DNA of 5,791 bases from Bacteroidota bacterium. GTDB taxonomy: Bacteria; Bacteroidota; Bacteroidia; Cytophagales; Cyclobacteriaceae. Below the pieces are notes generated by a model. That model saw nothing but the letters and a program-made list of their open reading frames with translations, did not search any database and was not told where the DNA came from. The stretch lies in contig JAEZBX010000150.1 of the NCBI GenBank assembly GCA_023412765.1, forward strand, positions 1 through 5,791, written 5' to 3'. The first letter of the stretch is position 1. Each line of letters begins with the position of its first letter. Position numbers and translations under genes: made by a program. Positions 1 to 5,753 of this stretch are shown here, piece by piece.

Positions 1-1073
1 GTATCGGCAGTCTCACCCGATTGTGAAATAGCGATCACAACATCGCCCTCGCGTATTATTGGATTACGATATCTGAATTCGGAGGCATACTCAACTTCAA
101 CCGGTATGCGGCAAAATTCTTCAAAGATATATTCTGCAACCAATCCAGCGTGCCAGGAAGTACCACACGCAACTATGATGATGCGCTCCGCTGTTGCAAG
201 CTTGTCGAGGTATTCTCTCAATCCGCCCAACACCAGCCGACCAGATTCAGCATTTAACCTCCCCCGCATACAATCACTGATAGAACGCGGCTGCTCGAAA
301 ATTTCTTTCAACATGAAATGCTCGAAGCCACCCTTCTCGATAGCTTCCAGTTCGAGGTCAACGGTTTCGATATACGGAGTTAACGGGAGATTGGCAGTAT
401 TTTTTATGCTTAGTTCGCCATCTTTAATAATGGCGATCTCCTGATCATTCAGGTAAACTACTTCATTCGTGTATTCAATGATCGGCGTTGCGTCGGATGC
501 AAGAAAAAATTCATCCGCACCTACACCTATCACGAGTGGGCTTCCTTTTCGCGCAGCGATCAGCAGGTTTGGATTCTCCAATGACATGATAACAATCGCA
601 TATGCACCGACAACCTTGGTTAGCGCGAGTCTGACAGCCTCTTCAAGGGAGCATTCTTCATTCTCTTTAATGTCTTCAATAAAATGAATGAACACCTCGG
701 TGTCAGTATCGCTCTGGAAGGTATGTCCTTTACGTATGAGCTCAAGTTTGATAGCGCTGTAATTCTCGATAATACCGTTGTGAATTATCGCAAGCTTTTC
801 AGTTGCTGAGTAATGAGGATGGGCATTGCGGTCGCTGGGTTCGCCGTGAGTTGCCCATCGGGTATGTCCCATTCCAATGGTGCTTGAAAGATCCTTTCCC
901 TGGAGAAAAGCTTCCAGGTCAGCTACTTTTCCCTTCTTTTTGTAGACTGAGAGATTACCGTTTAAAAGCGCAACACCGGCGCTATCATATCCGCGGTATT
1001 CAAGTCTTTTCAATCCCTTGATAATAACTTCGTGCGCCTGGCGATGGCCAACGTATGCAACGATACCACACAT
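1..1073 (-). CDS. glmS: Glutamine--fructose-6-phosphate aminotransferase (isomerizing), N-terminal part, cut by the window edge
   Basis: GlmS converts fructose-6-phosphate and glutamine to glucosamine-6-phosphate and glutamate in the cytoplasm, the first committed step towards UDP-GlcNAc for peptidoglycan and lipopolysaccharide. The first 357 residues are visible; the family is usually about 600-615 residues long, so the rest lies beyond position 1. The start is fixed because MCGIVAYVG begins directly at the ATG, leaving Cys2 as the N-terminal nucleophile after Met removal. Other glutaminase landmarks are YRGYDSAG (27-34), HTRWATHG (70-77), HNG (98-100) and SDTDTE (121-126). The linker EKGGFEHFMLKEIFEQP (246-262) leads into the first SIS domain, with CGTSWHAG (303-310) and SQSGETAD (350-357), the phosphosugar-binding loops. 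It starts 6 bases after the DUF4270 stop codon, so it is probably the third gene of that unit. No Shine-Dalgarno sequence is visible, and no glmS-ribozyme would fit in the 6-base gap. Confidence 0.97.
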   Translation of the reverse strand, partial: MCGIVAYVGHRQAHEVIIKGLKRLEYRGYDSAGVALLNGNLSVYKKKGKVADLEAFLQGKDLSSTIGMGHTRWATHGEPSDRNAHPHYSATEKLAIIHNGIIENYSAIKLELIRKGHTFQSDTDTEVFIHFIEDIKENEECSLEEAVRLALTKVVGAYAIVIMSLENPNLLIAARKGSPLVIGVGADEFFLASDATPIIEYTNEVVYLNDQEIAIIKDGELSIKNTANLPLTPYIETVDLELEAIEKGGFEHFMLKEIFEQPRSISDCMRGRLNAESGRLVLGGLREYLDKLATAERIIIVACGTSWHAGLVAEYIFEEFCRIPVEVEYASEFRYRNPIIREGDVVIAISQSGETAD

Positions 1074-1079
1074 ATTAAC

Positions 1080-2558
1080 TTAATTTAACGGTGTTGTTGG
1101 TTTGGTATAGTGAATCTTAAGTTTGATGTTACCCTTCGGAAAAACTGCACGATTAACGGTCTTGGTACTTGGAGTTCCCGGGCCCGAAGGAGTTAACAAA
1201 TAATACTGAAATCTGCTTTTGTTTTCGTCGACGATAGCAAGCTGTTGCAGGAATAAAGTATAACTGCCGGAATACTTTTTATTGGTGCTGGAATATTCCA
1301 GGTGAGGTGACCTGTCACCCTCGAGATAAAATGAAGTGTCAGGCTCATTTATTATTGTTCCTGAAAGCGTTTCATAAAGCAGCGATCGCGTGTGCGATGC
1401 AAATGGAGGGTTGTACAGTACAACATCTGACAGATCCTGTTGATTTCCGGCCTGAAATCTCTCCTTAAAATTTGTGCTGCCATTGAGAATGTTCACCATC
1501 AAACTTGGCGGTGGACGAAGGTTGGATTCCTCCACGCCGTCTATTGAGAGTTCGCCAGACGAAATAATGACATTTGGTACTGTATCACAGAATTCAAAAA
1601 ACTTTCCAAAATCAAGTTTCGTGTAAACTCCCGTTCCAGACTGGATATAACGTAAATCGTTCGATGGAATAAAATCCTGCGAATATTGTGTTAGGCCCGC
1701 CAGATCGGAAGCTGAACGATCGCCCGTGATCTGACTGAAACCCGTTACCGAGGAAAAAGCGAGGGTGACACCAAGGCTATCGGCGGAAGGTGTATGATAA
1801 TGCAGCGTGATATAAGAATTTGTACGTACTCCAAGGATCTTATCGCCATAATCACTCTTAATGGCGAGTCCCTTGTATTGAGCGATGAATTTATTAAATG
1901 TCTTGAACGTCGAATCCTGCGTCGTCGACACATCCCTCCAACGCAAGGCACTTTCAAACAAGCTTTCTCCAAACGTGTATTTAAGTGGAACCTTAACAGT
2001 CACGACGGTATCGGTCCTGCTTCCGTCATAATGATCAAGGCTATCGGGATCAACAGTGAAGATCTTAGTACCAAGTGGATCAGGGTTGACCGGAATTTCA
2101 GATTTATTGAAATAATAGCGTCTCTTGGAATATTGTAATGAATCAGCCAGCTCGTAAACACTGATTCCTTGTAGACTTGACGCGTCGCGCGTACCGTAAT
2201 TGTAAAAGTCCAATTGGAGCGTTAGCGAAACAGAATCATAGGATGCTTCTGCAGGCAGTTTCGTCGAAGACGTTGTAAAGTACTGGGTATATCCGTTTGC
2301 CACGACGGTCCCCATCTTATCGTCATTGTATTGACCTACAAGCAATCGGGCCGTTTCGTTCTGGAATAAAAAATTGGAAGTGCGCTGTGAATCCAAAAGC
2401 AGGATACTGCTTTCAATGGGTATTTCTACATAACTGGCATCGAATTTTGGATTTGGATTTCTGTACCCCAGGAGACTGGCTTCATCCTCGCACGAAAAAA
2501 AAAATAAGGCAACCAGGAGGGCGACTGGTTGCCTTATGCTTTTAGCCCATAAGTTCAT
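1080..2558 (-). CDS. DUF4270 family predicted outer-membrane/surface lipoprotein
   Basis: Predicted lipoprotein of 492 residues whose function is unknown. I chose the ATG at 2558 because it gives a signal peptide: Lys6 and Arg9, a hydrophobic core at about residues 11-21 (PVALLVALFFF), then Ser22-Cys23 as a loose lipobox. Glu-Asp-Glu directly after Cys23 resembles the acidic patch used as a surface-export signal in Bacteroidota lipoproteins; surface exposure is inferred. The mature part is rich in Ser, Thr, Tyr and Asp with alternating beta-type stretches, and contains a GLAIKSD motif and a C-terminal block NRAVFPKGNIKLKIHYTK that I associate with DUF4270 (PF14092). The open frame reaches upstream to 2672, but that extension is a Lys/Arg-rich shadow of the preceding gene and would bury the signal peptide. 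The start overlaps the end of the upstream gene by 17 bases, suggesting translational coupling. Its signal-peptide codons contain a terminator-like hairpin and a run of ten T. Confidence 0.85.
   Translation of the reverse strand: MNLWAKSIRQPVALLVALFFFSCEDEASLLGYRNPNPKFDASYVEIPIESSILLLDSQRTSNFLFQNETARLLVGQYNDDKMGTVVANGYTQYFTTSSTKLPAEASYDSVSLTLQLDFYNYGTRDASSLQGISVYELADSLQYSKRRYYFNKSEIPVNPDPLGTKIFTVDPDSLDHYDGSRTDTVVTVKVPLKYTFGESLFESALRWRDVSTTQDSTFKTFNKFIAQYKGLAIKSDYGDKILGVRTNSYITLHYHTPSADSLGVTLAFSSVTGFSQITGDRSASDLAGLTQYSQDFIPSNDLRYIQSGTGVYTKLDFGKFFEFCDTVPNVIISSGELSIDGVEESNLRPPPSLMVNILNGSTNFKERFQAGNQQDLSDVVLYNPPFASHTRSLLYETLSGTIINEPDTSFYLEGDRSPHLEYSSTNKKYSGSYTLFLQQLAIVDENKSRFQYYLLTPSGPGTPSTKTVNRAVFPKGNIKLKIHYTKPTTPLN
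2495..2537 (-). terminator. Intrinsic-terminator-like hairpin with T10 tract, embedded in the DUF4270 signal-peptide codons
   Basis: The arms at 2525-2537 and 2504-2516 form a perfect 13-bp inverted repeat (ATAAGGCAACCAG and CTGGTTGCCTTAT in transcript sense) with an 8-base loop, and about 6 of 13 pairs are G-C. The transcript then runs directly into ten U residues (templated by A at 2495-2504, the first of which also closes the stem). The hairpin begins 4 bases after the stop codon of the glycogen-synthase-like gene, the classic place for an intrinsic terminator. It is directional: on the plus strand the stem is followed by TATGCTTTT-type sequence with no long T tract. The whole element lies within codons 8-22 of the DUF4270 gene, so readthrough is needed for that gene and glmS. 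The structure is seen; activity is inferred. Confidence 0.75.
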
Positions 2559-3345
2559 TATAAAAGTTATAATACGATTCCGTAGAATTTTCGTCGTTGT
2601 CAAAGTTTTCAACTTTCTTTTCTTTAATCTTCTTGAAAAGCCCTTCAAGCTTTTTGTTTTCACCAGCGACAATTACGGCATCTGAGAACTCCATTCCAAG
2701 CTTTATGAAACCTTCAAAATCTGCTGACTTCAGATTGCCAAGCATGGCATCTTCGATGTCCATCATCTTCACCTTGTCCATGATGTCTCCCTTAAACTTG
2801 TGAGTGAACGAATTATTGTAGATCGAAAACACAGTTTTGGCATTCTTGAACAAGGGATCATTCTTGTAAGTCGTCTTCAGATACAATGGAATGAAGCTTG
2901 TGATCCAGTCGTTGCAGTGCACAACATCCGGGGCCCATCCCAGTTTACGAACGGTTTCAATTACTCCCTTGCAGAAGAAAATTGCTCGTTCATCATTATC
3001 CTCATAGAATTTATTTTCCTTATCGTGAAAAACTGACTTACGATGGAAGTAATCTTCATTATCGATGAAATATACCTGCAGCTTTGCATTAGGAATAGAT
3101 GCCACCTTAATGATCAACGGCTTCTCCTCATCACCAACAGCAATGTTGATCCCGGAAAGTCGTACCACTTCATGCAGCCTGTTCTTACGCTCATTGATTA
3201 TCCCGAAACGGGGTACCAATATCCGGATCTCCATACCTCTCTCCTGCATAGCTTGGGGAAGTTTGCGCACAAAATCCGCTACTTCTGAAGTTTGCAAGAA
3301 AGGGTTGATTTCGCTGGCTACATAAAGGACTCGAAGTTTTGACAT
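2542..3345 (-). CDS. Short glycogen/starch-synthase-like protein (GT5 N-terminal domain only, probably non-catalytic)
   Basis: A 267-residue protein matching only the N-terminal Rossmann-like domain of GT5 glycogen/starch synthases (PF08323 type); full enzymes have about 480 residues and a second GT-B domain. The ATG at 3345 is chosen because MSKLRVLYVASEINPF aligns with the usual enzyme start; the open frame extends 13 codons further up but into the promoter region. Conserved in outline are ASEINPF (10-16), LPQAM (29-33), DVVHCNDW (140-147) and TVFSIYNN (171-178). Key catalytic features are changed. The ADP-glucose-binding KxGGL is replaced by QTSEV (18-22), and the His of the VHN motif (His161 in E. 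coli GlgA) is Tyr176. The gene ends in a charged Lys/Glu/Asn-rich tail (230-267) with no frameshift relic of the missing half downstream. Similar short proteins are, as I recall, conserved in Bacteroidota and usually labelled glycogen synthase. A sugar-sensing or scaffold role is only a guess. Confidence 0.85.
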   Translation of the reverse strand: MSKLRVLYVASEINPFLQTSEVADFVRKLPQAMQERGMEIRILVPRFGIINERKNRLHEVVRLSGINIAVGDEEKPLIIKVASIPNAKLQVYFIDNEDYFHRKSVFHDKENKFYEDNDERAIFFCKGVIETVRKLGWAPDVVHCNDWITSFIPLYLKTTYKNDPLFKNAKTVFSIYNNSFTHKFKGDIMDKVKMMDIEDAMLGNLKSADFEGFIKLGMEFSDAVIVAGENKKLEGLFKKIKEKKVENFDNDENSTESYYNFYNELMG

Positions 3346-3381
3346 AGTATTGATTTTTATTGTAGAATGGAAAACGAACCA

Positions 3382-3412
3382 CAAAAATACAAATAATTCG
3401 CCCGGTTTTCAA
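3382..3412 (-). promoter_or_regulatory. Candidate Bacteroidota-type promoter for the leftward unit
   Basis: Reading leftward, a TTG (3412-3410) is followed after 20 bases by TATTTTTG (3389-3382), an exact match to the TAnnTTTG -7 element with near-ideal spacing from the -33 TTG known for Bacteroidota sigma factors. The -7 element ends 36 bases before the start codon at 3345, leaving a short A/T-rich leader without a Shine-Dalgarno sequence. The motif match is seen; promoter activity is inferred. Confidence 0.6.
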
Positions 3413-3413
3413 G

Positions 3414-3440
3414 TTGTTTTCAGTTTTCCCTATATCTTTG
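3414..3440 (+). promoter_or_regulatory. Candidate Bacteroidota-type promoter for panC-panD unit
   Basis: TTG at 3414-3416 and TATCTTTG at 3433-3440 match the -33 and TAnnTTTG -7 elements, separated by 16 bases, which is somewhat short. The -7 element ends 24 bases before the panC ATG at 3465, so the leader would be only about 15-20 bases long. Its -33 TTG is one base from the -33 TTG of the opposite promoter (shared core CAAGTTG, 3410-3416), so the two promoters could compete for polymerase. Confidence 0.5.
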
Positions 3441-3464
3441 CGACCCTTTGCCGTATGGCCTAAA

Positions 3465-4310
3465 ATGGAGATTTTCAAGCAGATAGCCCCATTAAAAGCC
3501 TTTTTAAAGGAAATTCGGAAGTCGGAAAAAACCATCGGCTTGGTACCGACTATGGGGGCCCTCCATGACGGTCATTTAGCCCTGATTAATGCTTCAAAAG
3601 CCCAAAATCAGGTCACTGTAGCCACAATCTATATCAATCCAACCCAGTTTAATAATCCTGCCGACCTCGCGAAATATCCACGAAGTTTGGATGAGGATGT
3701 AGCCAAATTGGAAAAAGTTGGTTGCGATGCTGTTTTTATCCCTGATAACAGCGAAATGTATGAGTCTGCGACCTCCCTTAAATTTGACTTTGGCCTGCTT
3801 GGTGAGGTTATGGAGGGAAAATACAGGCCAGGCCACTTCAGCGGGGTAGCGCTCGTGGTTTCAAAGCTATTCAACATTATTCAACCTGATAATGCATATT
3901 TCGGTCAAAAGGATTGGCAGCAATTTGCCATCATCCAATTGATAGCCAGGGAACTCAAATTTGATCTCGCACTACACAGTGTCGCCACGTACAGGGAGCC
4001 TGACGGCCTGGCAATGTCATCAAGAAACCTTCGACTGAATCCCCAGCAACGCAAGCATGCCAATGTTTTTTACAATGCCCTGCTTCAAGCAAAAAAGAAT
4101 CTTCAAGACGGAAAAAAAGTGTCGGAAGTAAAGCATATCGTCAGCGAAATCGTTGGTGAAGCAACAGATGTAAAGCTTGAATATTTCGAGGTTGCCGACA
4201 GCATAAACTTAAATGTATTGGAATTCGTTAACGGAACGGAAAAGCCGATCCTGTGTATTGCCGGTTACGTAGGCGATATACGGCTGATTGACAATATGTT
4301 TTTAAAATAG
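3465..4310 (+). CDS. panC: Pantoate--beta-alanine ligase (pantothenate synthetase)
   Basis: PanC joins pantoate to beta-alanine using ATP (via a pantoyl-adenylate) to give pantothenate, the precursor of coenzyme A, in the cytoplasm. The 281 residues match the normal family length of about 280. Motifs in order are PTMGALHDGH (28-37, containing the HxGH nucleotide-binding signature), NPTQFN (58-63), RPGHFSGV (121-128), FGQKDWQQ (146-153, pantoate/ATP site) and REPDGLAMSSRN (177-188, with MSSRN serving as the KMSKS-like loop). The ATG at 3465 is chosen over the open frame from 3414 because MEIFKQIAPLKAFL is the usual family N-terminus, and the extra 17 codons would overlap the promoter. It is the first gene of the rightward unit and lies 3 bases before panD, which makes its co-substrate. 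Nothing is missing or unusual. Confidence 0.97.
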   Translation: MEIFKQIAPLKAFLKEIRKSEKTIGLVPTMGALHDGHLALINASKAQNQVTVATIYINPTQFNNPADLAKYPRSLDEDVAKLEKVGCDAVFIPDNSEMYESATSLKFDFGLLGEVMEGKYRPGHFSGVALVVSKLFNIIQPDNAYFGQKDWQQFAIIQLIARELKFDLALHSVATYREPDGLAMSSRNLRLNPQQRKHANVFYNALLQAKKNLQDGKKVSEVKHIVSEIVGEATDVKLEYFEVADSINLNVLEFVNGTEKPILCIAGYVGDIRLIDNMFLK

Positions 4311-4313
4311 GAA

Positions 4314-4661
4314 ATGAGAATAGAGGTCCTGAAATCAAAGATACACCGCGCTAAGGTAACGCAAGCCGAACTTCACTATGTTGGCAGTATTACCATTGAT
4401 GAAGATCTGATGGACGCAGCAAACCTTATTGAAGGAGAAAAAGTGACCATTGTAAACGTCAACAACGGCGAACGACTGGAAACCTATGTCATAAAGGGTG
4501 ACCGTGCATCGGGAGTTGTTTGTCTTAACGGACCGGCTGCACGCAAAGCACAAGTAGGCGACATCGTAATCATCGTTTCTTATGCGTCGATGAAGTTTGA
4601 AAAGGCAAAGAACTTTAAGCCCACTATTGTTTTTCCCGGTCCTGACAACCGATTACCTTAG
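4314..4661 (+). CDS. panD: Aspartate 1-decarboxylase (pyruvoyl-dependent)
   Basis: PanD decarboxylates L-aspartate to beta-alanine, the second substrate of PanC. It is made as a 115-residue proenzyme, slightly shorter than the 126 residues of E. coli PanD. Its maturation site is intact: HYVGS places Gly24-Ser25 exactly where the family self-cleaves to give a beta chain and an alpha chain headed by a pyruvoyl group. Other active-site residues keep E. coli numbering: Lys9, His11, Tyr22, Arg54, Tyr58 and Asn72 (LNG, 71-73). VGDIVIIVSYASM (81-93) and the Pro-rich C-terminus (FKPTIVFPGPDN) are also typical. The start ATG lies 3 bases after the panC stop, so the two are surely co-transcribed and probably translationally coupled. 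Whether maturation needs a helper such as PanZ/PanM of enterobacteria cannot be told here; no such gene is in the window. Confidence 0.97.
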   Translation: MRIEVLKSKIHRAKVTQAELHYVGSITIDEDLMDAANLIEGEKVTIVNVNNGERLETYVIKGDRASGVVCLNGPAARKAQVGDIVIIVSYASMKFEKAKNFKPTIVFPGPDNRLP

Positions 4662-4686
4662 CGTGTAACCAACCAAACTTAGCGTG
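4657..4686 (+). repeat. Short direct repeat spanning the panD stop and the next gene's GTG start
   Basis: CTTAGCGTG occurs at 4657-4665 and again at 4678-4686, 21 bases apart. The first copy contains the panD stop TAG; the second contains the GTG start of the membrane protein. In the first copy the equivalent GTG is followed directly by TAA. The repeat is seen; any role is unknown and chance is possible for 9 bases. Confidence 0.5.
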
Positions 4687-5691
4687 CCTTCAAGACTCAA
4701 GAGTGCTCTGCAATATGTCGTTATTCTTGGGGTCACTGTCCTGTTGATATATTTTTCTCTTAGGGGATTAAAGGTTGCAGAGGGAGAAAATAAGTGGGAT
4801 TATCTCAACGACACCTGGATCGGAGCTCATAAGGGCTGGCTTGCGGCGATGGCGCTCCTTTCAATGTTGAGCCATATTATCCGCGCTGAACGGTGGCGCA
4901 TGCTTCTAAAACCAGTCGGGTTCGATGCCAGGCTGAGTTCCAGTTTTCTCTCCCTTATGGTAGGCTATCTCATCAACCTTATTATCCCTCGTGGCGGGGA
5001 GATCTCACGTTCTTACAATTTGTACAAACTGGATCGAATCCCCGTCCCTGAATCTTTTGGAACGGTCGTGATCGAGAGAATCATAGACGTTATTTGCCTG
5101 ATCCTGGTTATTATCATTTCCTTTCTTTTTGAATCAAAAAAACTTTTTGAATTTATCGGCACGCTTCCGTTGTCAAGTGGTAATGGCAACAAACTTCAAC
5201 TTCTTTTAATTGCCGTTCTCATTATTGCTATTTGTGTACTGGGTCTCTATTGGCTCTTCAAAAGGAACGAGAAATTGAAGAAGAAGGTAAAAAAACTGTG
5301 GGCATCGTTTGTAGATGGTGTATTATCAGTTTTTAAACTTGAACGAAAGGGTCTTTTCATTTTTTATTCGTGTTTTATCTGGCTGCTTTATTTTGCAATG
5401 AGTTACGCCGTCCTTAAGGCTTTCCCCGCTACAAGCGGCCTCGGTTTTAATGCTGTGCTCAGCCTGTTCGCTATCGGCGCTATTGCAATGGCTGCTCCTC
5501 TTCCAGGAGGTACCGGATCATATCACGTTCTCGTTCCGCAAGGACTCTTTTTCCTTTATGATATTCCGTTATCCGATGCTGTAGCATTTACATTTATCTT
5601 CCACGGCTGGCAGACCGCGCTTTACATCCTCTTTGGAGCTTTATCTTTGATCGTGACCTCATTTCTCGTGAAGCGGCGGCAGCCCCGCTGA
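4684..5691 (+). CDS. Polytopic membrane protein, LPG_synthase_TM (UPF0104) family
   Basis: A 335-residue inner-membrane protein resembling the flippase-like transmembrane domain of lysylphosphatidylglycerol synthase (PF03706), without the cytoplasmic aminoacyl-transfer domain, so lysyl-lipid synthesis is not implied. Hydrophobic segments lie at roughly 10-27, 52-66, 86-101, 126-149, 171-192, 224-246, 257-275 and 302-328. Family-like motifs are RAERWRMLLKP (67-77), GYLINLIIPRGGEISRSY (94-111), VVIERIID (128-135) and PLPGGTGSYH (272-281). A Lys-rich loop at 195-205 is probably cytoplasmic. The start is GTG: the in-frame stop at 4666-4668 leaves no ATG upstream, and the first ATG downstream would remove the first helix. 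It follows panD by 22 bases and is probably the third gene of the unit. The link to pantothenate synthesis is not understood; the substrate, perhaps a lipid, is unknown. Confidence 0.85.
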   Translation: MPSRLKSALQYVVILGVTVLLIYFSLRGLKVAEGENKWDYLNDTWIGAHKGWLAAMALLSMLSHIIRAERWRMLLKPVGFDARLSSSFLSLMVGYLINLIIPRGGEISRSYNLYKLDRIPVPESFGTVVIERIIDVICLILVIIISFLFESKKLFEFIGTLPLSSGNGNKLQLLLIAVLIIAICVLGLYWLFKRNEKLKKKVKKLWASFVDGVLSVFKLERKGLFIFYSCFIWLLYFAMSYAVLKAFPATSGLGFNAVLSLFAIGAIAMAAPLPGGTGSYHVLVPQGLFFLYDIPLSDAVAFTFIFHGWQTALYILFGALSLIVTSFLVKRRQPR

Positions 5692-5695
5692 GAGA

Positions 5696-5730
5696 AGGTA
5701 TAAAGGTATAGGGAATAAGGCATAGGGAAT
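5696..5730 (+). repeat. Degenerate AGG-type heptamer repeat, including a 14-bp tandem duplication
   Basis: Starting 5 bases after the membrane-protein stop, units AAGGTAT, AAGGTAT, AGGGAAT, AAGGCAT and AGGGAAT follow one another, with one extra A after the first. The block at 5703-5716 is repeated at 5717-5730 with one mismatch (T/C). This is non-coding intergenic sequence. It lies opposite in orientation to the CCT-type heptamers further right. Confidence 0.65.
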
Positions 5731-5753
5731 CAACAGATACCTCTTGCTCGAGC

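Noticed and set aside
106..444. Plus-strand open frame of 112 codons opposite glmS
   Set aside because: It is antisense to the unmistakable GlmS coding sequence, with low-complexity Ser-rich content typical of a shadow frame.
1074..1079. glmS ribozyme or leader riboswitch ahead of glmS
   Set aside because: Only 6 bases separate the DUF4270 stop from the glmS start, leaving no room for a leader RNA outside coding sequence.
1794..2138. Plus-strand open frame of 114 codons opposite the DUF4270 gene
   Set aside because: It has no recognisable domain or promoter and lies wholly antisense to a well-supported gene.
2559..2672. Upstream extension of the DUF4270 frame by 38 codons
   Set aside because: The extra residues are Lys/Arg-rich and overlap the 3' end of the upstream gene in another frame; they would place the signal peptide internally. 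The ATG at 2558 gives a proper lipoprotein N-terminus.
2542..3345. Glycogen-synthase-like gene as a pseudogene truncated by mutation
   Set aside because: Downstream sequence holds no remnant of the C-terminal GT-B domain, the frame is clean, and the tail overlaps the next gene in a tidy operon arrangement.
3191..3535. Minus-strand open frame of 114 codons across the divergent promoter region
   Set aside because: It overlaps the start of panC, both promoters and the start of the glycogen-synthase-like gene; no domain is recognisable.
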